Assembly: GCF_007004625.1 (NCBI RefSeq)
Contig: NZ_VIFV01000011.1
Span: 1 to 64,000 of the forward strand
Reading direction: 5' to 3'
DNA from: Planococcus salinarum
Lineage (GTDB): Bacteria > Bacillota > Bacilli > Bacillales_A > Planococcaceae
DNA: 64,000 bases
The notes below the pieces were generated by a model. That model did no database searches. It worked only from the letters and a program-made list of their open reading frames with translations, and was not told the origin of the DNA. The stretch's first letter is position 1. Every line of letters starts with the position of its first letter. Positions 18,683 to 26,405 of this stretch are shown piece after piece. A program made the translations under genes and the position numbers.

Positions 18683-19183
18683 ATGGAAATTCGAATTATC
18701 TCACCACAGGACGCAGAAGCCTACTATATACTTAGGCTCGAAGCGCTGCTGGACAGCCCTGATGCATTTTCTACACTATATGAAGATGCATTGAACAAGC
18801 CGATCGACAAAACACGGGCAAATCTGGCCTCGGAAGATGCAGTGACGTTCGGTGCTTATGAAGGGGGACGCTTGGTCGGGAATATGACACTCGCAAGAAA
18901 GACATTACCGAAGATGAAGCACCGGGCTTCCATTGTAGCCGTTTATGTATCACCTCAGTTCCGTGGCACAGGATTGGCCAATGCACTGATGGATAAAGTA
19001 ATGGACTATGCTGATGGATGGGATGGGCTCGAAAGGCTCGACCTGATGGTGGCTTCCGATAATTTGCGTGCCAAGAATTTTTATCTCAAATATGGTTTTG
19101 AAACATATGGCACTGAAATTCACTCGATGAAAACCGGTGAAATCTATATCGATGAAGATTTGATGGTTAAATTCATAAAGTAA
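18683..19183 (+). CDS. GNAT family N-acetyltransferase
   Basis: 166-aa GNAT fold protein. The acetyl-CoA binding signature is VAVYVSPQFRGTGLANALMD (consensus V..Y.....RG.G...L). The downstream segment SDNLRAKNFYLKYGFETYG is the usual C-terminal half. The substrate is unknown. The ATG at 18683 has GAAGGAAG 10 bases upstream; an ATG at 18662 overlaps the preceding stop and lacks such a site. It is probably translated from the same transcript as the S66 peptidase. Confidence 0.82.
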   Translation: MEIRIISPQDAEAYYILRLEALLDSPDAFSTLYEDALNKPIDKTRANLASEDAVTFGAYEGGRLVGNMTLARKTLPKMKHRASIVAVYVSPQFRGTGLANALMDKVMDYADGWDGLERLDLMVASDNLRAKNFYLKYGFETYGTEIHSMKTGEIYIDEDLMVKFIK

Positions 19184-19221
19184 ATGAGTTGCTGGTTCTT
19201 AATCCGGAAAGAAGGTGCCTG

Positions 19222-19422
19222 ATGAGGAATTCTTTGAAGATTGCCTTGTTTGTATCATTATTTTTGTTAATCGGATTTCCTCTGATTTTTCTGATCATAT
19301 CAATGTTCACGGATCAATGGATTTATTTGTTTTCCGGGTCTGTGCCGTCAATGCTGGCCGGCACAGGAGCAATCTCTTTTATCCTGCAGCAAAACAGGAA
19401 AACGGACAGCGAAGAAGTTTGA
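19222..19422 (+). CDS. Small membrane protein (66 aa)
   Basis: Unrecognised. Two hydrophobic segments (about residues 7-26 and 32-53) are followed by a polar tail (QQNRKTDSEEV). The ATG has GAAAGAAGG a few bases upstream. It lies 38 bases after the acetyltransferase gene and before a strong bidirectional terminator, so it is probably the last gene of that operon. Confidence 0.62.
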   Translation: MRNSLKIALFVSLFLLIGFPLIFLIISMFTDQWIYLFSGSVPSMLAGTGAISFILQQNRKTDSEEV

Positions 19423-19477
19423 CTGTTTTCAGTAAATGGATTTGGATGAATTTGTTTTCGTCTTTTATGCTGTTGAA

Positions 19478-19522
19478 AAAAAAGCGAACGGCAGGAGCGG
19501 AGCTCCTGCCGTTCGCTTTTTT
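19478..19522. terminator. Bidirectional intrinsic terminator
   Basis: GCGAACGGCAGGAGC (19484-19498) pairs with GCTCCTGCCGTTCGC (19502-19516), 3-nt loop, with A6 before and T6 after. It separates the + operon from the minus-strand genes that follow. Confidence 0.93.
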
Positions 19523-19563
19523 ATGTGGGGGCAACAGAGTATAACCAAAAGAAAAAGCAGGCT

Positions 19564-19881
19564 TCACTGGGAAGCCTGCTTTCTGTCCTGTGAAATTTCA
19601 AAGATGACGAGACCGATTGTAATGCCGAGCAATACATTGACAATCAAAGGTTCCAGAAATTGATCTCTGAAAATGATGGCCACTGTCAATACATAAAATG
19701 CGCCTTGGGCAACTTTGGCAGGTGCCGGTATGTTATCTTTCGGATAACGGATGCGTGCCAGTTGAAACACCACAAAAGACAACAATAATAGAAGGAAATG
19801 TGGCCAGTAAAGATTGGCGACCGCATTGTTGACGATTGCATATATTATAAGTGGAATGATGTAAAAAAGTACAGAATTCAC
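19564..19881 (-). CDS. Hypothetical multi-pass membrane protein (105 aa)
   Basis: I do not recognise a family. About four hydrophobic segments span most of the length, with a short basic tail (QDRKQASQ). The GTG at 19879-19881 is preferred: GGAAAGGTGA lies just upstream, and the next residues start the first membrane segment. A longer reading would overlap the upstream small gene. It follows the 69-aa membrane protein gene by 16 bases, so the two form an operon of small membrane proteins. Confidence 0.65.
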   Translation of the reverse strand: MNSVLFYIIPLIIYAIVNNAVANLYWPHFLLLLLSFVVFQLARIRYPKDNIPAPAKVAQGAFYVLTVAIIFRDQFLEPLIVNVLLGITIGLVIFEISQDRKQASQ

Positions 19882-19897
19882 AAAATCACCTTTCCGG

Positions 19898-20107
19898 CTA
19901 CTTTCTTGTGTTGTCTTGCTGTTTACCACTGAACAATACATACAGATTGTAAATAGCAAAAATGACGGCCAATGTCACAATTACAATGGAGATAATCGGA
20001 TAAACAGCCGGCCCGCTGTCCATGATTTCAATGATTCGGGTGTAAATGATCCAAGGTCCGATGATCAGAATGAAAATATCAAGTGCAGTGCCTAGTTTTG
20101 TTCTCAT
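19898..20107 (-). CDS. Small membrane protein (69 aa)
   Basis: Unrecognised. It has two predicted membrane segments (about residues 9-25 and 36-60) and a charged tail (SGKQQDNTRK). GGAGG lies 6-10 bases before the ATG. First gene of a two-gene minus-strand operon. Confidence 0.65.
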   Translation of the reverse strand: MRTKLGTALDIFILIIGPWIIYTRIIEIMDSGPAVYPIISIVIVTLAVIFAIYNLYVLFSGKQQDNTRK

Positions 20108-20220
20108 GATTTTCCTCCAATAGCTTATACTCCCTCTATCTTATCAGAAAACAGCCTGACCTTGGGAAAGGAATGCAAAAGATGTTCAATTTTCCTCCTG
20201 ATTCATACAGCAATAGTACT

Positions 20221-20610
20221 TCATTTGTTCGCGCGAAGGGCAGTGCCCGCCAAATCATGTGCGGCGCGGTTCTGGGAATTCGGAATCCATTTGATAAAAC
20301 AGTAAGTGAAAGCCTCCGACAGGATCAGGGCCTCGTCAAGCAGCGGTTTGTAGTTCGGGTTTTTGATGAACTCCCGTTCAAACGCATCGACGACCACTTT
20401 CGAGTCCGATTTAATGGAAACCATATCGGTCGTCAAATCTGCAGCAAGTTCCAAACCTTTCACGAGGGCAGTGAATTCCGCGACATGATTGTCCATTTCG
20501 CCCACAAACTCACTCCATTTGATCAAATGGCCTTCGCCTCTGATGAAAACCCCGACTGCACTGACCTGAGGCGATCCTGCGGTGGCAGCATCGATAAAAA
20601 TTTCAAGCAT
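20221..20610 (-). CDS. ypdQ: RNase HI-like protein (YpdQ-like)
   Basis: 129-aa RNase H fold protein. The four acidic residues expected of RNase HI can be seen: Asp7 (FIDAATAG), Glu45 (NHVAEF), Asp69 (SDSK) and Asp119 (HDLAG). The usual basic handle region is missing, as in the short Bacillus YpdQ/YpeP group, whose RNase H activity is weak or uncharacterised. The gene starts three bases after the queuosine-precursor transporter stop and is probably translationally coupled to it, as in the ypdP-ypdQ pair of Bacillus. Confidence 0.85.
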   Translation of the reverse strand: MLEIFIDAATAGSPQVSAVGVFIRGEGHLIKWSEFVGEMDNHVAEFTALVKGLELAADLTTDMVSIKSDSKVVVDAFEREFIKNPNYKPLLDEALILSEAFTYCFIKWIPNSQNRAAHDLAGTALRANK

Positions 20611-20613
20611 AGT

Positions 20614-21303
20614 CTACACCTGCTTTTCGTCATTTGGTGTGATCCACTTCGCGATATAGCCGAATGGCGTATCGAGAAGGGAAACGATAAATTTCAGAAT
20701 ATACGTTGAGATGAAAATCTGAAGCCAGACATCGAAGGGGAAGACCCCGTAAAATGCGATGCTGGTAAAAATTAGGGTATCAAGCAATTGACTCAGTAAC
20801 GTGGAGCCGTTGTTGCGGATCCAAAACTGGCCGTCTTTCGGAAATATTTTTCGAAGAGCCGAAAATATCAGCACGTCAATATGCTGGCTTGCCAGATAGG
20901 CAATCATGCTGGCAACCGCTATTTGCGGCACCAATCCGAAAATAGTTTGGAGCGAACCGTGCGCAAAATCACTGTCTCCCGGGATGAACTGCAATCCGAA
21001 CTGCATGGCGATGACCATTACGAGCAATGAGAAGAAACCGAGCCAGACCGCTTTTTTTGCTTCTTTCTTTCCGTATTTTTCATTTAAAATATCAGTGGCC
21101 AAAAAAGTGGAAGCATACAGGCTGTTTCCAAGTGTAGCTGTCAGGCCGATGATTTCAATCGTTTTGGTCACCTGGATATTCGCCAGGATGGTGGACATCG
21201 CCATCCAGGCAAACAAGCCTGCCTTACCGAAAAGCTTATACATAACAATCAGCATTACAAAATTGACCAGGACAAAGCCCAGACCCAAAAATTCATTGAA
21301 CAA
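20614..21303 (-). CDS. ypdP: Queuosine precursor transporter (YhhQ/YpdP family)
   Basis: 229-aa polytopic membrane protein of the COG1738 (YhhQ) vitamin-uptake-like family, which imports queuosine precursors such as preQ0/preQ1. Six or so hydrophobic segments are visible. ANIQVTKTIEI and the downstream ATDILNEKYGKKEA block are family signatures. The start is a TTG at 21301-21303, with AAGGAGG 7 bases upstream; a much longer in-frame extension has no supporting ribosome site and would cover the riboswitch. A preQ1-I-like riboswitch immediately upstream supports the substrate assignment. Confidence 0.9.
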   Translation of the reverse strand: MFNEFLGLGFVLVNFVMLIVMYKLFGKAGLFAWMAMSTILANIQVTKTIEIIGLTATLGNSLYASTFLATDILNEKYGKKEAKKAVWLGFFSLLVMVIAMQFGLQFIPGDSDFAHGSLQTIFGLVPQIAVASMIAYLASQHIDVLIFSALRKIFPKDGQFWIRNNGSTLLSQLLDTLIFTSIAFYGVFPFDVWLQIFISTYILKFIVSLLDTPFGYIAKWITPNDEKQV

Positions 21304-21311
21304 ATTGATTT

Positions 21312-21350
21312 CCTCCTTAGTTTTGGTAAAGCGGGAGTTCACGAACCGCT
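21312..21350 (-). promoter_or_regulatory. preQ1-I riboswitch overlapping the ribosome site
   Basis: The minus-strand RNA reads AGCGG (21350-21346), a 10-nt loop UUCGUGAACU, CCCGCU (21335-21330), a short linker, then AAAACUAAGGAGG (21324-21312). The stem, the UUC..AAC loop and the A-rich tail with CUAAGG match the preQ1-I aptamer as I know it. The tail contains the Shine-Dalgarno of the transporter gene, so ligand binding would block translation. Confidence 0.72.
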
Positions 21351-21451
21351 GGAACAGTAAAATAAATCCTTTGACAGTATAACTATTGTTGGAATAAAAA
21401 ACAAACAAGTAGTAGAATGATGAAACGGCAATTTTGTTGAGAGGTGACTGC

Positions 21452-21655
21452 GTGAATAAATTATCAATTATCAATGAGATCGATGAAATGTTGAATACGT
21501 ATTGCGAGGGCTGTTTCGTAAGAACGCAATTTCGCAAAGAGCAAGGAAAAACCGCTGCCCATCGCTTCTGCATAAGCAATTGTACAATCGGTACCCAGCT
21601 TCAATTTCTAGGCAATGAGTTGAATAAAACCGGAACAACAAATAAAAATCAGTAG
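21452..21655 (+). CDS. ypeQ: Small zinc-finger protein (YpeQ-like)
   Basis: 67-aa protein with CEGC near residues 17-20 and HRFCISNC near 36-43, a Cys/His pattern likely to bind one zinc. It resembles Bacillus YpeQ (zinc-finger domain of unknown function). The start is a GTG at 21452 with GAGGTG about seven bases upstream. It is divergent from the queuosine transporter gene. It is the last recognisable backbone gene before the polysaccharide region; cspD resumes the backbone at 52 kb. Confidence 0.75.
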   Translation: MNKLSIINEIDEMLNTYCEGCFVRTQFRKEQGKTAAHRFCISNCTIGTQLQFLGNELNKTGTTNKNQ

Positions 21656-21690
21656 AGCCCGAAGCGAATAACTAATTCGCTTCGGGCTTT
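21656..21690 (+). terminator. Intrinsic terminator after the YpeQ-like gene
   Basis: AGCCCGAAGCGAAT (21656-21669) pairs with ATTCGCTTCGGGCT (21675-21688), 5-nt loop, then TT. Confidence 0.92.
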
Positions 21691-21923
21691 TCCTGTTTCT
21701 AAACCGGAATAATACTTTGTCAGCATTGTATAAGACATATACAAAAACTCTGGCATCAGATTTAAAATGTTTTTTTGTAAAGATATTAACAAATTATTGT
21801 GCTATTGAGTGTAATTTTGAATGTAAAGGTGCATCATTAGTCACTCTATATGTTTGTAAAATTCTGATTAAAGAGATAGTATATTTATGTTGGATAGAAA
21901 TTATGGTAAGGGAGTGTTTATCG

Positions 21924-22061
21924 ATGGAAGATTCGACGAATAAACGTCAATTGATAGCTATATTGGGCTGGAGCCTGCCTGCGATAGAAGCGGTGGACAA
22001 GCTGGACCGGCCGTACGTGGTAGTAGGTCCTCCGGACTTTCAAGGATTAGATGCTGGATGA
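21924..22061 (+). CDS. Short ORF (45 aa) resembling the start of an ATP-grasp-type ligase, possibly a relic
   Basis: The protein starts MEDSTNKRQLIAILGWS and ends RPYVVVGPPDFQGLDAG. The beta-alpha-beta look (LIAILGWS..AIEAV..L.RPYVVVGPPDF) is what I would expect at the N-terminus of a pre-ATP-grasp or Rossmann domain, after which the frame ends. TAAGGGAG lies upstream of the ATG, so it may still be translated. Its last 11 bases overlap the next gene. Two readings are possible: the 5' remnant of a deleted ligase gene, or a genuine small peptide linked to the downstream enzyme. I cannot decide between them from sequence alone. Confidence 0.45.
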   Translation: MEDSTNKRQLIAILGWSLPAIEAVDKLDRPYVVVGPPDFQGLDAG

Positions 22062-23412
22062 AAATATTGAAGAAACAACGAAAAATAAATTACTGTCGTT
22101 TAAGAAAGCTGTTTCATACCCAACACCGTTGACAGAGGAGATACCGAGCTTAAAAGACTATCAGAAAAAACTTATGGAGTTGGATGAAGATGCCATTATG
22201 GCAGAAGCATCAGTATTCAGGGATTCTATGGAAGCCACCGGGCTTGTGGCTCCTGCCCATGCTATTCTTATTCGTCATCTGAATCGCAGATATCCTGACC
22301 TTCTTTCAAAAGCACTAGGTCTGACTGAAATGGGGACAGCAAGTTATAACGCCAACACCGAATTGATTCGGGATATTATCCAGATTTCAATTTATCCGTC
22401 AACCAGTAAGGTGGTCTATGGTTTAACCCGGATGCTCGACCGTGGCGTGCTGACGCAGGAACCGGTATTGCCGGCAATCAGAAGATTATTTGAAATTGAC
22501 TATCATCCGGCTGTCAGAAAAATGGTGATGAAACGGGAATACCGAAAAGCCGGAATTACACCAAACGGTGTCCTGGTGGGCGGTGTTATAAACGTACTTG
22601 GCCAGCCGCTGGGAATCGGCCAGGGGTTGAATCCTACATGCCAATCTGCACGAGCTTTATCATTATGGGCCCAACACGGAATTGTTCAATTGCTTGAGTA
22701 CATTGCACGAGGTGTTCGAGAAAATGACATCGATATGACATTCGAAGGTGTACATATCCACTCAAATGCAATTGTAGGCGGAGTCGCAGAAGAGATACAC
22801 CATGAACTCGATCCGGTTTCAAGAGTACTGGTTCCGCATCTTGATAAAATTTACAACGAAATGATGAAGAAGACGGCGCTGCGGGGGGAAGATGGACATA
22901 AATGGGTGAATCCGGAATTCTACGGGGAATGGATTCAAAGAGGCTTTATAAACATCATCGACCCGCTTACCGGATTTGTTACCGATTATGAAGCCTTTGT
23001 CCGCTTGTTCTATGCAACGCATCATCCGGAATACAATGAGGGCCATGAAATGATTTATCCGAATCCTGTCGGTATTTACATTACGAACGTACACGGCATA
23101 CTTCTGGGCCTCCATGCTGTATCGATTCAGCGAATTGATGAGGCTCCTTCCGGTGAATACCGTGTATATTTTTACAACCCCAACAATGACAGCGGTCAGA
23201 ACTGGGGGCAGGGCATTGAAACGAGCGTTCAGGGCAAGGGTGAGTTGGAGGGAGAAAGTTCTTTGCCTTTCAACCAATTCACTGCCAGAATGTATGCCTT
23301 CCATTACAACCCCTATGAGCAGGGAGACACGTATATGGTGGAAGATTCAGACGTAGAAGAAATTGAAAAACTGGCGCGTGAAAGCTGGGGGAAAAACTAT
23401 ACGTGGATATGA
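22051..23412 (+). CDS. Hypothetical protein with a papain/transglutaminase-like Cys-His-Asn arrangement
   Basis: 453-aa cytoplasmic-looking protein without signal peptide or membrane segments. I do not recognise a named family. A Cys at residue 197 sits in GLNPTCQSARALSLWA at the start of a predicted helix, a His at 355 in GILLGLHAVSIQ, and an Asn at 376 in VYFYNPNND, followed by GQNWGQ. This order and strand context resemble papain-fold cysteine peptidases and transglutaminase-like enzymes. The N-terminal 180 residues are helical. The ATG directly follows an in-frame TAG, with AAGGA upstream. It overlaps the 45-aa ORF and ends before a terminator hairpin that is repeated at the far end of the polysaccharide locus. 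Confidence 0.7.
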   Translation: MLDENIEETTKNKLLSFKKAVSYPTPLTEEIPSLKDYQKKLMELDEDAIMAEASVFRDSMEATGLVAPAHAILIRHLNRRYPDLLSKALGLTEMGTASYNANTELIRDIIQISIYPSTSKVVYGLTRMLDRGVLTQEPVLPAIRRLFEIDYHPAVRKMVMKREYRKAGITPNGVLVGGVINVLGQPLGIGQGLNPTCQSARALSLWAQHGIVQLLEYIARGVRENDIDMTFEGVHIHSNAIVGGVAEEIHHELDPVSRVLVPHLDKIYNEMMKKTALRGEDGHKWVNPEFYGEWIQRGFINIIDPLTGFVTDYEAFVRLFYATHHPEYNEGHEMIYPNPVGIYITNVHGILLGLHAVSIQRIDEAPSGEYRVYFYNPNNDSGQNWGQGIETSVQGKGELEGESSLPFNQFTARMYAFHYNPYEQGDTYMVEDSDVEEIEKLARESWGKNYTWI

Positions 23413-23455
23413 AAAGGGTGTATTGCAGTCATTTTAATAACTAAAATGCTTGTAT

Positions 23456-23637
23456 ATTTAAAAACAGCAGAAACGGATTTTCCGTTTCTGCTGTTCAGTT
23501 GGAGGATAAACTCCATGGCTGTTGAATAGTTCCATGTTTAGCCATTCATCATCGCTGACTTTCACTTCTTCAGGAATAGACCGTCTTCCCCGGTAGCGTG
23601 ATGGAAGCTTATATTCTTGAATTTTAACTATGCCAGT
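23456..23637 (-). pseudogene. Possible minus-strand coding remnant
   Basis: Between a TAG (23638-23640) and a TAA at 23456-23458 the minus strand is open and reads protein-like sequence including YKLPSRYRGRRSIPEEVKVS and DDEWLNMELFNSHGVYPP. There is no ATG or GTG with a ribosome site at its beginning; the first GTG is internal. It may be the end of a gene whose 5' part was lost when galE and the polysaccharide genes arrived. I do not recognise the family. Confidence 0.3.
23459..23495 (+). terminator. Terminator hairpin, left copy of a 37-bp inverted pair bracketing the polysaccharide locus
   Basis: AACAGCAGAAACGGA (23463-23477) pairs with TCCGTTTCTGCTGTT (23481-23495) around TTT. The 37 bases are the exact reverse complement of 51937-51973. 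There is no T tract on the + side here, but there is A5 on the left, giving a T tract for minus-strand transcripts. Confidence 0.8.
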
Positions 23638-23685
23638 CTATGGCAGTCGTCTATAGTAGAAACAAAAAGGGGGAAGGAGAATTCT

Positions 23686-24651
23686 ATGTCAATCTTAGTA
23701 TGTGGTGGTGCCGGTTATATCGGCAGTCATACGGTGAAGGAACTGATCGGGAAATATGAAGTAGTAGTGTTGGACAATTTAACTACAGGGTTTCCGGCAT
23801 TGTTGGATGAACGGGCAATATTTATAGAGGGGGATCTGGGGGACCCGGTTGTTCTGGATCGTGTTTTTACAGAACATAATATTGATGCAGTATTCCATTT
23901 TGCGGCTAACAGCCTGGTGGGCGAATCGGTACAGAAGCCATTGAAGTATTACAGTAATAACGTTGGTGCAACGGTTGTTTTATTGCAAAAAATGATAGAG
24001 CACGGCGTCGGGAAATTCATCTTCTCTTCAACTGCCGCGACATATGGCATTCCGGAAACGGATATAATTACTGAAGAAACACCAACAAATCCTATAAACC
24101 CTTACGGCCGTTCGAAATTGATGGTTGAGCAAATTCTCTCGGATATGGCGCAAGTTTATGATTTCCAGTATACAGTGCTGCGTTATTTCAATGCAGCAGG
24201 AGCACATCCTTCAGGACAAATTGGTGAAAGTCACGATCCAGAGACGCACCTGATTCCGCTAATCATGGAGCAACTCCTGGGGCACCGAGAAAAGATTTCT
24301 GTATTCGGAACAGATTACAAAACAGCAGATGGCACTTGCATACGTGATTATATTCATGTGAAGGATTTAGCGGATGCCCATATTTTGGCTTATGAAGGGA
24401 TGAATAACGGGAAGGTTTCAAATGAAGTATTCAACCTTGGCAACGGAGAAGGATATTCGGTAAAGGAAATTATTGACGTTTGTGAAAAAGTTGCTGGAAA
24501 GAAGGCTGTAGTCGAATACACAGACCGCCGTCATGGTGATCCAGCCGTCCTGGTGGCTTCAGCCGGTAAAATCAGGGAAGTTCTTGGTTGGACACCTGGG
24601 TACGATTTGGAAGAAATCATTAAGAGCGCATGGAAATGGCACAATAAATAA
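23686..24651 (+). CDS. galE: UDP-glucose 4-epimerase
   Basis: 321-aa extended SDR enzyme that interconverts UDP-glucose and UDP-galactose with bound NAD. The nucleotide motif GGAGYIGSHT is at residues 7-16, the catalytic pair is in YGRSK near 144, and FNLGNGEGYSVKEII marks the C-terminal sugar-binding part. GGGGGAAGGAG lies 8 bases before the ATG. First gene of the polysaccharide region; a hairpin terminator follows, so it is likely a separate transcript supplying UDP-Gal (or UDP-GalNAc). Confidence 0.93.
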   Translation: MSILVCGGAGYIGSHTVKELIGKYEVVVLDNLTTGFPALLDERAIFIEGDLGDPVVLDRVFTEHNIDAVFHFAANSLVGESVQKPLKYYSNNVGATVVLLQKMIEHGVGKFIFSSTAATYGIPETDIITEETPTNPINPYGRSKLMVEQILSDMAQVYDFQYTVLRYFNAAGAHPSGQIGESHDPETHLIPLIMEQLLGHREKISVFGTDYKTADGTCIRDYIHVKDLADAHILAYEGMNNGKVSNEVFNLGNGEGYSVKEIIDVCEKVAGKKAVVEYTDRRHGDPAVLVASAGKIREVLGWTPGYDLEEIIKSAWKWHNK

Positions 24652-24667
24652 GAACTAGAAACCAAAT

Positions 24668-24720
24668 AAGGTTGCTGCCATTAAGATTTGATCTGAATGG
24701 CAGCACCCTTATTTTCTTTT
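24668..24720 (+). terminator. Intrinsic terminator after galE
   Basis: AAGG-T-TGCTGCCATT (24668-24682) pairs with AATGGCAGCA-C-CCTT (24696-24710) with one mismatch, followed by ATTTTCTTTT. Confidence 0.85.
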
Positions 24721-24824
24721 CACAAAAAAATCGGCTTGAAAATAGTCGATTAATGCGCTGTGAACAAAAGGGAAGATTCGCATAAATGATTACTTGAATT
24801 TATTTATCCCGAAGTTTTAGAAAT

Positions 24825-24867
24825 TTTTTCTAAAAAAATTCAGAAATATCTGATTTTTTTAGAAAAA
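24825..24867. promoter_or_regulatory. Interrupted AT-rich palindrome at the polysaccharide operon promoter
   Basis: The left arm TTTTTCTAAAAAAATTCAGA (24825-24844) is nearly the exact complement of TCTGATTTTTTTAGAAAAA (24849-24867), one bulged base, 4-nt centre. It ends six bases before a TATAAT. It could be a regulator binding site overlapping the -35, or an RNA hairpin if transcription starts further upstream. Confidence 0.5.
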
Positions 24868-24872
24868 GATAT

Positions 24873-24878
24873 TATAAT
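24873..24878 (+). promoter_or_regulatory. Candidate -10 box of the main polysaccharide operon
   Basis: TATAAT, directly after the AT-rich palindrome and about 120 bases upstream of the first glycosyltransferase gene. The -35 would fall within the palindrome's right arm (near 24850-24855) and is weak, consistent with a regulated promoter. Confidence 0.5.
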
Positions 24879-24995
24879 GGTGATAAAGAAAAAAATATTG
24901 TGAAAATAGTACTTTAAAAAATTGCTAAAAGGTTCAATTGAACTAGTTGGTTGATCTTTTTTTGGTTGAAAAATTGAGATAAGGAGGCGGGGACG

Positions 24996-26162
24996 ATGAA
25001 GATTGATCATTATATAGTCGCGACTTCCAAAATTGGAGCGGACGGATTAAAATACCGGAGGCACAGATTAATGGATGAGTTATTGCAAGACCCATCTACG
25101 AGAATGATTTTCTGGATATGCCCGGCTGAAGAAAAAGACATAAAAAAAGTTTTGCATAAAACAGAAAGAATGTCTGCAACTCAAATTTCGGCACAAGTTT
25201 TTGAAATAACGGTAAATGATTATAAAAATATATCCCATCTAATAAAGGGGATGAATAAGTCCCTTTTCAGAAGTTTCGTAGCAAAAAATGGAATGCCGGA
25301 TTACAAATTTCTTTGGTATACATATCCGGGGTTCAGTGATCTCTCAGAATTGTCTGGATGGGATAAAGTAATTTATGACTGCAGTGATTCATGGGGGGAC
25401 CCATGGGTAAAATCGACTGGGAAGAAGCGTATGCGGGAATTGGCAGTGAAAAATCTGATTGCAAGGTCTGAAAAAAGAATTGCAAAAAACAGTGACTTCT
25501 TATTTTCCACATCTAAATATCTGGCTGAAAAACTGGAGCGGATGACGGACAGGGAAATAGTAATAATTGAAAATGGTGTGGACTTCAATAAGTTCAGTAA
25601 TTCCTACTTACCGACTGATAAGTTGAGCCATATTCCTTCTCCGAAAATCGGTTTCGTGGGCGGCATTAAAGGTAAGCTTGATTTTGATCTGCTGTTTAAG
25701 TTTTTTCAGTCAAATCCAAATGCCAATCTGGTTTTGATCGGTCCGATTCCACCGGAAAGCAATCCTTCATTGGAAACGCTGCTGACTTTGCCAAATGTTT
25801 ATGCAACAGGCGGCATAGACTATGAAGAAGTCCCGGATTACATGCAATCAATTGATATCGGCATACTGCCTTATAAAAAAATAGAATACAACCAAGCTGT
25901 AAGCCCTTTGAAGTTGTTTGAATATCTGGCTTCCGGAATTCCTGTAGTCGGAATAGGGGTTCCGACTACTGAAAAATATCATCAGGAGGGCGTCTACTCA
26001 TATACAACTACTGAAGAAGATTTTTTTGAAGCCTGCAATGAAAATCTGAAACTTAAAAATGATGAAAAGTATGTGCAGGATCGCTTGGCAACCGCGAGGA
26101 AGCATGATTGGGATGAAAAGTTCGCAAACATGCTTACTATTGCAAAAAGTTCAATGGAGTAA
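24996..26162 (+). CDS. Glycosyltransferase, GT-B fold (TuaH-like)
   Basis: 388-aa cytoplasmic GT-B type transferase. The C-terminal nucleotide-sugar domain shows IIENGVDFNKF near 189 and SPLKLFEYLASGIPVVGIG near 305, with the conserved acidic residue in KLFEYLASG. The arrangement YDCSDSWGD in the middle is like the Bacillus teichuronic-acid enzyme TuaH. The donor and acceptor sugars are unknown. AAGGAGG lies eight bases before the ATG. First gene after the palindrome promoter; a 243-bp AT-rich gap separates it from the Wzz gene. Confidence 0.85.
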   Translation: MKIDHYIVATSKIGADGLKYRRHRLMDELLQDPSTRMIFWICPAEEKDIKKVLHKTERMSATQISAQVFEITVNDYKNISHLIKGMNKSLFRSFVAKNGMPDYKFLWYTYPGFSDLSELSGWDKVIYDCSDSWGDPWVKSTGKKRMRELAVKNLIARSEKRIAKNSDFLFSTSKYLAEKLERMTDREIVIIENGVDFNKFSNSYLPTDKLSHIPSPKIGFVGGIKGKLDFDLLFKFFQSNPNANLVLIGPIPPESNPSLETLLTLPNVYATGGIDYEEVPDYMQSIDIGILPYKKIEYNQAVSPLKLFEYLASGIPVVGIGVPTTEKYHQEGVYSYTTTEEDFFEACNENLKLKNDEKYVQDRLATARKHDWDEKFANMLTIAKSSME

Positions 26163-26405
26163 ATTTTATTGCAATGCAATGCTTTTGGAATACCAGTTTA
26201 AATCGCATTAATTTGAAAGAACGGTCATTAAAATCTTGAATTAATGGTGAAATTTTTTTAATTATCTAAATTATTAAAAAAATATCAAAGAATACTGGTA
26301 TTAAAAGACCAAATAGCATAGAATTGAGCTTAAAATTATCTTTTTTACAGTTTGTATAAACCGAAGTGACTAAGAGACTTCAGGAAAAGAATAGGAGAGT
26401 GTGAC

